Source of the DNA: Planctomycetota bacterium
Lineage (GTDB): Bacteria; Planctomycetota; UBA1135; GCA-002686595
DNA length: 64,000 nt
Reading direction: 5' to 3'
NCBI GenBank assembly: GCA_016709875.1
Contig: JADJLZ010000021.1
Location: 1-64,000 of the forward strand
Position numbers and translations under genes: made by a program. The notes under the pieces were generated by a model. That model was not told the origin of the DNA, did no database searches, and worked only from the letters and a program-made list of their open reading frames with translations. Positions within the stretch are counted from its first letter, which is position 1. Every line of letters begins with the position of its first letter. This document shows positions 37,631 through 46,501 of the stretch, piece by piece.

Positions 37631-39096
37631 GCGCCGAACTCGCCGAACAAGCGCTGCGAGAGCGCGGTCTGCAACAGGTTCTGCGGGTCGAGCTCGCGCT
37701 TCAAGGCGCGGAAGCGCGCGAGGTTCTCGGGCGGGAACATGCGCTGCGCCTGCGCGGGGGTGAGCGTCGAATCCTTGGCGAAGTAGAAGCGTCCGCCGGC
37801 ATCGAGCACGCGCTCGGAGAGTTCTTCACAGTGTTTCCAGAGTTCTGCGCGTCGCTCGGGCGCGACCTTGAAGTCGAGCGCGAGGCTGTAGCCGTCGAGC
37901 GCGTGCGTGAGCCAGAACGGATCCGGCCGGTGGCGCTTCAACACGCCGAGGTAGGGCACGATGCGCGCGCGCTGGCAGCGCTCGAGGATCTCGCGGTAGA
38001 GCGCGGCGGCGCTCGCGCGCGGGGCGAACACCTGGTACTGGATCAGTCCGCGCTGCTGCGCGCGTCCGTAGGCGAACTTCCAGTTGGGAACGTAGTCGAG
38101 CAGGAAAGCGAAGGCGGCGTGCGCCTGGCGGTACGGCCCCTTCCAGACCTCGAGTGCGCTGGAATGGAACTTGACCGCGTTGAGCAGGCGCATGCCCGCG
38201 TCGTTGTTGAGCAGGCGCAGCGCGCGCCAGGCCTCGGACTTGGGCACGCCAAAGACGGCGGCGGGCAGGTCCTGGTGCGCGAGCTGCAGCGTCTCTTCGG
38301 GATGCTCGTCCTCGCCCGGCTCGAGGTAGCGCGCCTCGTGGATCAGCCCGCGACCGAGGGCGCGGCCGCGTGCGAAGGCGTCGATCCAGGCGACGAGGTA
38401 GTCGCAGCGGTCGCGCTGCGATTCGAGGTGCTCGAGCGCGAACTCGAGGTTTGGCGCGCGCACGGCGCGCACCTCGAGCTCGCCCGAGTGCACCTTCTTC
38501 GTCTCGAGCTCGATGCGCGTGAAGACACCCAGCATGCCGAAGCCGCCGATCGCGGCGTGGAAGAGCGCACTCTCGTGCTCACGGCTGGCCGTGCGCAGCT
38601 CTCCGTTGGGCAGCAGGATCTCGAACTCGCGAATCGCGTCGCCGATCGTCCCGACCTCGTAGTTGTTCTTGCCGTGGATGTTCATCGAGGCCACGCCGCC
38701 GAGTGTCGGGAACATCGTCCCGGGCACGACGCGCGGCCACCAGCCGTCGGGCAGGATCGTGCGCCAGAGCTTCTCGATCGTGACGCCCGGTTCGCAGCTC
38801 GCGCGGCCGCGCGCGGGATCCCACTCGAGGATGCGGTCCATGCGCGAGAGGTCGAGCACGTCGCCTCCGGCCGACAGGCTCGCGTCGCCGTAGCTGCAGC
38901 CGGTTCCGCGCAGCGCGAGCCGCTGGCCCTCGGTTCGGGCGCGCGCGAGCAACGCGCGCAGTTCCTCGACGCTCGCCGGTCGCAGGACGCGCCGTCGCTC
39001 CCCCGCGCTCATGCCCCAGCCTTCGACGTACTCGAAGCTGCGCCGCGGCGCGGCGCGTGTCGGGAGGTCGAGGAGCTGGCGCAGGTTCGCGCTCAC
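37618..39096 (-). CDS. FAD-linked oxidase resembling DprE1 (decaprenylphosphoryl-ribose 2-oxidase)
   Basis: 492 residues from GTG 39096. FAD-binding p-cresol-methylhydroxylase/VAO fold: GTGCSYGDASLS (residues 64-75), the MNIHGKNNYEVG block (138-149), and the C-terminal GGRFYFAKDS, whose Lys corresponds to the DprE1 active-site lysine. At the position of Mycobacterium DprE1 Cys387 (GWNICVDF) the sequence reads GYSLALDF, so that Cys is Ala. Its GTG overlaps the stop of the adjacent SDR, and this pair mirrors dprE1/dprE2, which convert polyprenyl-phospho-ribose to arabinose by oxidation and reduction. The function is inferred from family and pairing. Confidence 0.83.
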   Translation of the reverse strand: MSANLRQLLDLPTRAAPRRSFEYVEGWGMSAGERRRVLRPASVEELRALLARARTEGQRLALRGTGCSYGDASLSAGGDVLDLSRMDRILEWDPARGRASCEPGVTIEKLWRTILPDGWWPRVVPGTMFPTLGGVASMNIHGKNNYEVGTIGDAIREFEILLPNGELRTASREHESALFHAAIGGFGMLGVFTRIELETKKVHSGELEVRAVRAPNLEFALEHLESQRDRCDYLVAWIDAFARGRALGRGLIHEARYLEPGEDEHPEETLQLAHQDLPAAVFGVPKSEAWRALRLLNNDAGMRLLNAVKFHSSALEVWKGPYRQAHAAFAFLLDYVPNWKFAYGRAQQRGLIQYQVFAPRASAAALYREILERCQRARIVPYLGVLKRHRPDPFWLTHALDGYSLALDFKVAPERRAELWKHCEELSERVLDAGGRFYFAKDSTLTPAQAQRMFPPENLARFRALKRELDPQNLLQTALSQRLFGEFGAQSS

Positions 39097-39827
39097 ACGT
39101 TCAGGTGGCGGAAGAGGAAGGAGGGAATACTGCGGATCGCCGTGCCGACGAGCCACCAGCGCCGCGGGACGAAGCGCTCGTTGGCGCGCGAGCGCGCCGC
39201 GGCGAGGATCGCGCGCGCGGCCTCGTCGGCCGAGACGAGCCAGAGCAGCTTGCCCATGCCCTGCGTCATCGCCGTGTCGACGAAGCCGGGCTTGATCGTG
39301 CACACGTGCACGCCCGACTCGGCCAGGCGGTTGCGCAGCGCCTCGAGGTAGGTGTTCATCGCCGCCTTGGTCGTGCCGTAGACCGGATTGCCTTTGCGGC
39401 CGCGCTCGCCGGCGATCGAGGAGATGCCCACGATCGTGCCCGAGCGCTGCGTGCGGAAGAGACGCGCCGCTGCGTTGCACCAGGCGATGCAGCCGCCGAG
39501 GTTGACCGCGACCATCTCGAGATCCTTGGGCGTGTCGTACTCGTCGCGGCCGACCTTGGGCATCACCGCGGCGGCGTAGATCACCAGATCCAGGCCGCCG
39601 AGCTCGCGAACCAGGCCCTCGAAGAGCTCCGGTACGGCGTCGAAATCCTTGGCGTCGTGCACGCGCGTGAGCGCGCCGCACTCCTTGGCGAGCGTCTCGA
39701 GCTCGCTCGCGCGGCGTGCGAGCGCAGCTACGCTCCAGCCCTCGGCAGAGAGCCTGCGCACGAGCGCGGCTCCGATTCCCGAGCTCGCGCCGACGACGAT
39801 CGCCCGTCCCTGCGTATTCGTTTGCAT
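39093..39827 (-). CDS. SDR resembling DprE2 (decaprenylphosphoryl-2-keto-ribose reductase)
   Basis: 244 residues: VGASSGIGAALVRRL (cofactor), YAAAVMP, VNLGG, ISSIAGERGRKGNPVYGTTK (Ser, Tyr-x3-Lys catalytic set) and the C-terminal FLFRHLNV. DprE2-like SDRs keep this GTTKAAMNTYLEALRNRL segment. The stop overlaps the DprE1-like start by 4 bases. Predicted to reduce the 2-keto intermediate made by its partner. Confidence 0.85.
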   Translation of the reverse strand: MQTNTQGRAIVVGASSGIGAALVRRLSAEGWSVAALARRASELETLAKECGALTRVHDAKDFDAVPELFEGLVRELGGLDLVIYAAAVMPKVGRDEYDTPKDLEMVAVNLGGCIAWCNAAARLFRTQRSGTIVGISSIAGERGRKGNPVYGTTKAAMNTYLEALRNRLAESGVHVCTIKPGFVDTAMTQGMGKLLWLVSADEAARAILAAARSRANERFVPRRWWLVGTAIRSIPSFLFRHLNV

Positions 39828-39953
39828 GCGTCCTTCGAGGATACGGGATCGAGCATCGGAGAGCCGAGGGCCATTCCTGAAGCGCGCCGCCTTGCTCCGG
39901 CGTGCACGGGCGGGTACATCGTCCTACCCGCACCCCCTCGGATCGAGGTCCCC

Positions 39954-42900
39954 TTGAAGAGTCCGCGCCTGATCGTCTGCGTCGCCGCCTGCACCCTGCT
40001 CCTCTGCGCCTGCTCGAAGGAGGCCGCCCCCGACCCGCGCCAGGACGAGCTCGCGCGCGAGCGCGCGGCCTCGTACTTCGAAAAGCAGCAATACGGCGAG
40101 GCGCGCATCGCGCTGCAGCCGCTGGTCGCGCGCGCCGGAGCGCCGCTCGAGGACCTCGTGCGCGGCGCCTCGGTCGAATACTCCGACAACAAGCCCGACG
40201 CCGCACGCGCGCTGCTCGAACGGGCGCTCAAGCTCGACGCGAATGCCCCGACTGCCAACTACCTGCTCGGCCAGCTCGCGCGCGACGCCGGGGACTTTGA
40301 CAAGGCGCTGCCCTTTCTCGAGAAGGTGCACGCTGCCGCGCCGACCGACCTGCCCACGCTCGTCGGCCTCGCGGAGGTGCAGCGCGAGCTCGGCGACTCC
40401 GCCGCGGCGCAGAAGAATCTCGAGACCGTCGTCGCGGTCGGGATCGAGAACGGCACGAGCTGGTACGTCGCGGCGGTCTACCGCCTCTCGCGCCTCTTGA
40501 TCGAAGAGGGCCACGACCAGGACGCGCAGAAGTACACGCAGATCTGGCGCGATCTCGAGCGCCTCGGTGCAAAACCGCCGGATGCGACCGTGATGGCGCG
40601 CGGCAACTTCGGCGTGCTGCGCCCGCCGCCGCCGCCGGGCAACCACGCGAGCCAGACGCCGCGCGGCCCCGAGCTCAGCGCGCGCGCGGTCCTGCTGCCC
40701 GAATTCGCGCTCGCGAAGCAGTTCGCCGCCGACGACCTCGACGGCGACTCGCGCAGCGACCTGTGGGCACGCACGGACGCGGGCGTGTTCGCTGCCTTCT
40801 CGACCAAGGAAGGCTTCCATCTCGTGCAGGTCGCCGCGGGCGAGTTCACGCTGGCCTGCGCCTTCGACCTCGACAACGACAACGACCTGGACTTCCTGCT
40901 CGTGCAGGGCACGAGCGTCTCGATCTACCTGCAGGACCAGGGCGCCTTTGCCAAGACCGCGATCGCGCTGCCCGCGCTGCCGTCGGTGCCCGCCGACGTG
41001 ATGGCCGTCGACTACGACCACGAGGGCGACCTCGATCTCGTCTTCGTCGGCGAGTTCGGCGCGCGCGTCTGGCGCGACGACGGCGCCGGCATGCCCGAGA
41101 AGGACGGCAAGCAGGGCCAGTACACCGACGCCACGGCGGACTCGGGCCTTCCGACGGACCGGCCGCTCAGCTGGTGCCTGCCCGAGGACCTCGACGGCGA
41201 CAACGACGTCGACTTCCTCTTCGGCGGCCCCAAGGGTGTGTACCTCGCCGACAGCCTGCGCGGCGGCAAGTTCGCCGATCGCACGAGCGCCTTCCCCCAG
41301 GGACAGCGCCAGATCCTGAATCGGCCGATCGTCGCGGACTTCGACGGCGACGCGCGGCCCGATGTCTGGACCGGCACGCTGCTCTACCGTCAGCAGAAGG
41401 ACGCGAGCTTCATCGCCGCGCCGTGCAAGTCGCCGGTCGCGCTCAACACCGCTTTCGTGCGCACCGGCGACCTCGACGCGGACGGCACACCCGATCTGGT
41501 CTGGTCGGGCAGCGAGGGCCACGTCGCGCAGACGGCGCTCGCGGTCGGCCTGCCGCAGGAGACGCTGGCCTGGATCGACGCGAAAACGGACGGGAGCGCC
41601 GGCCCGCTCGCGCTCGCGGACTTCGACGAGAACGGCACGCTCGATCTCGCGCTCGCCACGCCGCAGGGCGTGTGCATCCTCGATGCGCAGCCGAACGAGA
41701 ACAAGGCCAAGACGACCAACTTCAAGGGTCTGCGCGACAACAAGCGCGCGCTCGGCTCGGTGGTCGAGTACCGCGCCGGGCCCATCTACCGGCGCATCTA
41801 CTGGCGCGGCGGGCCGCAGCTCCTGGGTGCCGGGAAGGAACCGCGCCTGGACCTGCTGCGCATCACCTGGCCCAACGGCGGCATGAGCACCGAGCTCGAC
41901 GTCGACCTCGCCGCGCAGACGAGCGTCGACGATCCCAACGCGGCCTTCGAGTCGATCCTCCAGCCGCCGGCGCAGATCGGCTCGTGCCCGTTCCTGTACT
42001 CGTGGAACGGCAAGGAGAACGTCTTCGTCTCGGATGTGCTCGGCATCACGCCGCTGGGTCTGCCGATCGAGCCGGGGATGTTCGTGCCGCCCGACCACGA
42101 CGAGTACGTGCTGGTGAAGGGCGAACAGCTGGCGCCCAAGGACGGCCGCTACGAACTGAACTTCACCGAGGAGCTGCGCGAGGTGACCTACCTCGACCAC
42201 GCCAAGCTGCTCGTCGTCGATCACCCCGCCGACACCGAGATCTTCCCCAACGAGCGCTTCACCTTCCCGCCCTTCCCCGAGCCGCACATCCACACGCTGC
42301 GCGGCGCGCTCGCGAGCGCGCAGGCGCTCGGCAGCGACGGCAGGGATTGGACACGCGCGCTGGGTGCGATCGACGACGACTACGCCGTGCCCTTCACGCT
42401 CCAGGCGCCGCAGTTCGCGGGACTGTGCCAGCCCTGGTTCGTCGAGCTCTCCTTCGACAAGGCGCGCGTCGCCGATGCGAAGAAGCTGCGCCTGGCCCTC
42501 ACCGGCTGGTTCTTCTGGAGCGACGCGAGCGCCAACATGGCCAGTGCGCGCGCGCCGGGCGTCGCGTTCATCCCGCCCATGTTCCAGGTGCCGGATGGAA
42601 ACGGCGGTTGGAAGGACGCCGGCCCGCCGGTCGGCTTCCCCGCGGGCAAGACCAAGACGATGGTGCTCGACGTCTCGCAGATCCTCGACCGCGCGGATCC
42701 GCGCATCCGCGTCTTCACCACGCTGCGCCTGTACTGGGATTCGATCCGCCTCGCGGTCGATGACGACGACGCGCCGACCACCGTGCGCGAGCTCCCCGCC
42801 AGCGCGGCGAAGCTCTGGATGCGCGGCTTCAGTGCGCCGCTCGAGCAGGGCGGCCACGGCCGCGCCGACGAATCGCGCCCGGAGCGCTTCGATTGGAACG

Positions 42901-43325
42901 TGCTCGCGATCGATCCGCGTTGGAACCAGCACCCGGGGAACTACACGCGCTACGGCGATGTGCTCCCGCTGCTCGGAGGCGTGGACGACGAGTTCGTGAT
43001 CCTGGGTTCGGGCGACGCGCTGACGCTCTCCTTCGACGACAAGGATGGCGCCGCGCCGGCAGCGGGCATGCGGCGCGACTTCCTCGTCTACCTCGACGGC
43101 TGGGCCAAGGACCGCGACCCGAACACGGTGCAGGCGCTGGAGGTCGAACCGCTGCCCTTCCACGCGATGAGCGGCTACCCCTACCGCTCCGACGAACACT
43201 TCCCCGACGACGAGGCGCACCAGAAGTGGCGTGCCGAATGGAATACGCGACCGGCCTTCCAGTGGATCCGGCCCGTCTCGAGCGTGCGCGAGCGCGAATG
43301 GCTCGGCCGTGACGCGGGCGATTAG
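39954..43325 (+). CDS. Large CRTAC1-type lipoprotein: TPR, FG-GAP repeats and ASPIC/UnbV domain
   Basis: 1123 residues from TTG 39954 (GAGGT six bases upstream). A signal ending LLLCACSKEA gives a lipoprotein. Residues ~20-200 hold TPR-like helices (ARIALQPL, ARALLERALKLDANAPTANYLLG). Residues ~240-560 are FG-GAP/VCBS repeats with Ca2+-binding DxDGD loops (DDLDGDSRSDLW, FDLDNDNDLDFLL, EDLDGDNDVDFLF, ADFDGDARPDVW, GDLDADGTPDLV). An ASPIC/UnbV domain follows (VVEYRAGPIYRRIYWRGG...RITWPNGG). The last ~500 residues are an unassigned region. Likely on the outer face of a membrane; proteins of this design are expanded in planctomycetes. No enzyme is implied. Confidence 0.85.
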   Translation: MKSPRLIVCVAACTLLLCACSKEAAPDPRQDELARERAASYFEKQQYGEARIALQPLVARAGAPLEDLVRGASVEYSDNKPDAARALLERALKLDANAPTANYLLGQLARDAGDFDKALPFLEKVHAAAPTDLPTLVGLAEVQRELGDSAAAQKNLETVVAVGIENGTSWYVAAVYRLSRLLIEEGHDQDAQKYTQIWRDLERLGAKPPDATVMARGNFGVLRPPPPPGNHASQTPRGPELSARAVLLPEFALAKQFAADDLDGDSRSDLWARTDAGVFAAFSTKEGFHLVQVAAGEFTLACAFDLDNDNDLDFLLVQGTSVSIYLQDQGAFAKTAIALPALPSVPADVMAVDYDHEGDLDLVFVGEFGARVWRDDGAGMPEKDGKQGQYTDATADSGLPTDRPLSWCLPEDLDGDNDVDFLFGGPKGVYLADSLRGGKFADRTSAFPQGQRQILNRPIVADFDGDARPDVWTGTLLYRQQKDASFIAAPCKSPVALNTAFVRTGDLDADGTPDLVWSGSEGHVAQTALAVGLPQETLAWIDAKTDGSAGPLALADFDENGTLDLALATPQGVCILDAQPNENKAKTTNFKGLRDNKRALGSVVEYRAGPIYRRIYWRGGPQLLGAGKEPRLDLLRITWPNGGMSTELDVDLAAQTSVDDPNAAFESILQPPAQIGSCPFLYSWNGKENVFVSDVLGITPLGLPIEPGMFVPPDHDEYVLVKGEQLAPKDGRYELNFTEELREVTYLDHAKLLVVDHPADTEIFPNERFTFPPFPEPHIHTLRGALASAQALGSDGRDWTRALGAIDDDYAVPFTLQAPQFAGLCQPWFVELSFDKARVADAKKLRLALTGWFFWSDASANMASARAPGVAFIPPMFQVPDGNGGWKDAGPPVGFPAGKTKTMVLDVSQILDRADPRIRVFTTLRLYWDSIRLAVDDDDAPTTVRELPASAAKLWMRGFSAPLEQGGHGRADESRPERFDWNVLAIDPRWNQHPGNYTRYGDVLPLLGGVDDEFVILGSGDALTLSFDDKDGAAPAAGMRRDFLVYLDGWAKDRDPNTVQALEVEPLPFHAMSGYPYRSDEHFPDDEAHQKWRAEWNTRPAFQWIRPVSSVREREWLGRDAGD

Positions 43326-44472
43326 CGCACGAGCAGTGCGCGGACTGGCGCTGGCGTTCGGCGCAGCGCTCGCCGCCGACCAGCTCGTGCAGCACACGCT
43401 GCTGCGTGGAGCGAACGCCTTCGGCGAGCGCATCGCGCCCTACGACCCGCCGCTCTTCACGCCCGAGCAGGAGGCCGCGCGCGAGCGCATCCGCGAAGCC
43501 GTGCACGGCGGAGCTCCGCTCGCGGGCTTCGCCTTCGACGCGCAGCTGGGCTGGTGCGTGCCCGCAGACGGCGGACGCGGCGAGTTCCGCTTCGACTGGG
43601 CCGGCGCGCGCATCGCGGACGAGCCGCTCGCACACGCGAAGACGCCCGGCCGCCGGCGCATCGTGCTCGTAGGCGACTCGTTCACGCTCGGCGACGAGGT
43701 CGGAGCCAGGGAGAGCTGGCCCGCGCAGCTCGGCGTCGCGCGGCCCGACTTCGAGCTAGCGAACCTGGGCATGAATGCCTACGGCCTGGACCAGTCGCTT
43801 CTGCGCCTGGAGCGCGACGGTTTCGCGCTCGAACCCGACGAGGTCTGGATGGGCTTCGTGCCGAGCACGCTGCTGCGCGTCGTCACGATGTACGTGCCGG
43901 CCTGGCGCCACGTCTCCCCCATGCTCGCCTGCAAACCGCGTTTCCGGTTGAACACGGACGGCGAACTGGGCGAGTGCGAACGCGCCTGCGACACGCTCGC
44001 GGGCTTCCTCGCGCTGCTCGACGATCCCGCGGCGCTCGCACGGGCCTGCCGCGCGGACCATTGGATCGAGCGCGCGAGCGCTGCCTACGCCCCGCGCGGC
44101 AGCGACTGGACACACCACTTCGCGAGCACGCGGCTCGTGCTCACACGCTACGAGCAGTCCGCGCGTGATCCCGAGGCCTGCTATGCCGATCCCGCGACCG
44201 AACCCGTGGCGCTCGTGCGCGCCATCGCGCGGCGCGCGGCACGCGAATGCCGTGACCGCGGCCTGCGCTTCCGCCTGCTGCTGCTGCCCAGCCGCGACGA
44301 TCTGCGCACGGAGCACGACTGGAGCGCCCTCTTCGAGGGCGTCGATGTCTTCGATGCGGGAGCGGCGCTGCGAGAGGCGGGTGCACTCGCGCAAGAGCGC
44401 TACTGGGCTGCGCGTGGCCACTACTCGGCCGAGGGCAACCGTGTCGTCGCGTTGGCGCTCGCCGCGCGCTGA
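43309..44472 (+). CDS. SGNH/GDSL-like hydrolase, membrane-anchored
   Basis: 387 residues from GTG 43309, overlapping the preceding stop by 17 bp (GTG 43336 is a later alternative). N-terminal single membrane segment (RGLALAFGAALAADQL) and then an SGNH-like core: block I IVLVGDSFTLGDEV with the Ser nucleophile, block with LGMNAYGLDQS (Gly/Asn), and the final GHYSAEGN (catalytic His). The fold is related to AlgX/PatB acyl-transferases or esterases acting on sugar acetyl groups. Substrate unknown. Confidence 0.75.
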   Translation: MTRAISARAVRGLALAFGAALAADQLVQHTLLRGANAFGERIAPYDPPLFTPEQEAARERIREAVHGGAPLAGFAFDAQLGWCVPADGGRGEFRFDWAGARIADEPLAHAKTPGRRRIVLVGDSFTLGDEVGARESWPAQLGVARPDFELANLGMNAYGLDQSLLRLERDGFALEPDEVWMGFVPSTLLRVVTMYVPAWRHVSPMLACKPRFRLNTDGELGECERACDTLAGFLALLDDPAALARACRADHWIERASAAYAPRGSDWTHHFASTRLVLTRYEQSARDPEACYADPATEPVALVRAIARRAARECRDRGLRFRLLLLPSRDDLRTEHDWSALFEGVDVFDAGAALREAGALAQERYWAARGHYSAEGNRVVALALAAR

Positions 44473-44478
44473 CTCGAG

Positions 44479-44913
44479 TCAGTCGAGCCCCTCGAAGCCT
44501 GCGATCGCGGCGCGGAACGCGGGCTCCATCGCGCGCTTGGCCCCGCTCCCAGGGTCGTAGATCACCAGCCGCGCCTCGGCCTGCGCCCACACGGTTCCCC
44601 TCGCAGCGTCGAGCACGCGGTAGCTCTGCGTAAAGCTCGTCGTGCCCAGCGAGGTCGTGCGCGCCTCGAGATCGACCTCCACGCCGCCGCGTCCCAGCGC
44701 AACGAAAACCACATTCGTCTGCGCGAGCAGGAACGGGAACTGGTTCGCGCGCAGGAAGCCGAGTTGTGTGAAGTACGCAAGGCGCGCCTCCTCGAAGAGC
44801 GTCAGGTAGACGGCGTTGTTGAGCACCTGCTGGTTGTCTTCGTCGCACCAGCGCGTGCGCAGGCGGACTCGGAAGCGGAACTGCGAGGCCTCGGGTACGT
44901 GCGGTCGTTCCAT
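44479..44913 (-). CDS. Acyl-CoA thioesterase (4HBT hotdog fold)
   Basis: 144 residues from ATG 44913 with AAGGAG nearby. RTRWCDEDNQQVLNNAVYLTLFEEARLAYF is the hotdog active-site helix of YbgC/4-hydroxybenzoyl-CoA thioesterases. Hydrolyses an acyl-CoA or similar thioester. The upstream transporter gene's stop lies 1 bp before its ATG (TGA-C-ATG), so both are in one operon. Substrate not assignable. Confidence 0.87.
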   Translation of the reverse strand: MERPHVPEASQFRFRVRLRTRWCDEDNQQVLNNAVYLTLFEEARLAYFTQLGFLRANQFPFLLAQTNVVFVALGRGGVEVDLEARTTSLGTTSFTQSYRVLDAARGTVWAQAEARLVIYDPGSGAKRAMEPAFRAAIAGFEGLD

Positions 44914-44914
44914 G

Positions 44915-45877
44915 TCACTCCTTGCGCTTGGCTGCGGGGCGCGAGACGAGCCAGATGCCGGGGAAGAGCAGCGCCGCGGAGACACCCATCAGCGGCGTGA
45001 CGCGCTCGTCGAGCACGAGCCAGGCCGCGACCGCGGTCCCCAGGGGCTGCGAGTAGATGTAGACCGCGGTGGTCGAGGCGCGCACGCGCGACAGCGCGTA
45101 GACGTTGAACAGATAGGCCAACGTGGTCGGGAAAATCACGATGAAGCCGATCGCCAGCAGCGCGCGCGTGCTCGCGGCCTCGGGCAGCAGAACCGCGCGC
45201 AGCGAGAATTCGGCCGCGCCGCGTGTGACGTGGTCGCGCCAGAGCATCAGCGGCAGCCAGGGCAGCGAGGCGACGAACATCCAGCTGATCACGGCCAGCG
45301 GCGGGTGGCGCTGCGCGAGCGGGCGCACGAGCACGAGGTAGGCGGCGTAGCCCAGGCAATTGAGCGCGATCAGCACGTTGCCGAGCGTGTGCTCGCCGCC
45401 CAGCTCCGCCTGCCCGCCGAAGACCAGCACCGCTGCGCCGCACAGCGCGAGCAGCAGTCCGACGACGCGGCGGCGGCCGAAGGTCTCGTGGCCGAGCAGC
45501 ACCGCGATCGTGAAGGTGAAGACCGGGATCAGACAGATCATCAGCGTCGCGTTGCCCGCCGTCGAGCGCTTCAGGCCCTCGAGATAGAGCGTCATGTTCG
45601 CGGCGACGCCCAGGATCGCCAGGCCGAAGATGCGCGGCAGCTCGCGGCGCGGAGGGAGCGCGCGCGACCCGTGCAGCGCGAGCGCGAGCACACCGAGCGA
45701 GAGCGCGCCGAAGAGGATGCGCGCGGATCCCACGGCGAGCGGCGTGTACACCCCGCCCGCGAAGGCCAGCTTTCCGAAGACCGGGAACAGTGCGAAAAAC
45801 AGCTGCACGGCCGAGAGCGCCAGGTGCGCTCCGACCTCCCCGCGCCGTTCGCGCGCCCCTCCCGCGGCCAACTCCAT
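44915..45877 (-). CDS. EamA/DMT-family transporter (second copy)
   Basis: 320 residues, ten predicted helices. Second EamA gene in the window: AVQLFFALFPVFGKLAF and ANMTLYLEGLKRSTAGNATLMICLIPVFTF mark the first half, and TTLAYLFNVYALSRVRASTTAVYIYSQPLGT the second. ATG 45877; an upstream GTG (45886) is possible. It is translationally coupled to the thioesterase. Substrate unknown. Confidence 0.87.
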   Translation of the reverse strand: MELAAGGARERRGEVGAHLALSAVQLFFALFPVFGKLAFAGGVYTPLAVGSARILFGALSLGVLALALHGSRALPPRRELPRIFGLAILGVAANMTLYLEGLKRSTAGNATLMICLIPVFTFTIAVLLGHETFGRRRVVGLLLALCGAAVLVFGGQAELGGEHTLGNVLIALNCLGYAAYLVLVRPLAQRHPPLAVISWMFVASLPWLPLMLWRDHVTRGAAEFSLRAVLLPEAASTRALLAIGFIVIFPTTLAYLFNVYALSRVRASTTAVYIYSQPLGTAVAAWLVLDERVTPLMGVSAALLFPGIWLVSRPAAKRKE

Positions 45878-45934
45878 CCCGGCCACGCTATCCCCCGGCG
45901 GCCGGCGCATCCAGTTGCTAGGCTCTGCCCCGAC

Positions 45935-46501
45935 ATGGCAAAGGACGAACACAGCGGCGCTCCGCGCGCCTGGCCGCGCCTTGCGAGCGAGCACGCGCCG
46001 CACATGATGATCTTCCGGCCGCGCTGGGACACGCTGCGCAACCCGCGCACCGACGAGGTCCTGAAGCGCCTGGTGCTCGAGACGCCCGACTGGGTCAACG
46101 TGGTCGCCCTGACTCCCGCGCGTGAGCTGATCGTCGTGCGTCAGTTCCGCTTCGGCTCGGACAGCATCACGACCGAGATCCCTGGCGGAGTGATCGACCC
46201 GGGCGAGGAGCACGCCGCGGCCGCGCGGCGCGAGCTGCGCGAGGAAACCGGCTACACGACGACGCGCTGGACCTACCTCGGCGCGGTCGAGCCCAACCCG
46301 GCCTTCCATACCAACTTGTGCCACCACTGGCTCGCCGAGGGCGCCGAACGCACGCACGAGCTCGAGCTCGACCGCGGCGAGGACATCGTGATCGGCACGA
46401 TCCCGCTCGACCTGGTGCCGGCGCAGGTGCGCTCGGGCGCGATCCGCCACGCGCTCGTGATCACGGCCCTCTCCCACGTGCTCGACCTGCGCAGCCGATG
46501 A
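45935..46501 (+). CDS. Nudix hydrolase, ADP-ribose-pyrophosphatase-like
   Basis: 188 residues. Nudix box GVIDPGEEHAAAARRELREETGY matches GX5EX7REUXEEXGU (split here around the box, about residues 89-111). It follows FRFGSDSITTEIPGG, which is typical of ADP-ribose/NudF-type enzymes hydrolysing a nucleoside diphosphate linked to a sugar. TAGGCT lies 10 bp before ATG 45935. The stop overlaps the next gene's ATG by 4 bp (46498-46501). Confidence 0.88.
   Translation: MAKDEHSGAPRAWPRLASEHAPHMMIFRPRWDTLRNPRTDEVLKRLVLETPDWVNVVALTPARELIVVRQFRFGSDSITTEIPGGVIDPGEEHAAAARRELREETGYTTTRWTYLGAVEPNPAFHTNLCHHWLAEGAERTHELELDRGEDIVIGTIPLDLVPAQVRSGAIRHALVITALSHVLDLRSR

Noticed and set aside
39924..43433. 1169-residue open frame on the minus strand
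   Set aside because: It is the mirror of the CRTAC1 gene; extreme third-position GC removes stop codons on the opposite strand. No domain was recognised in it.
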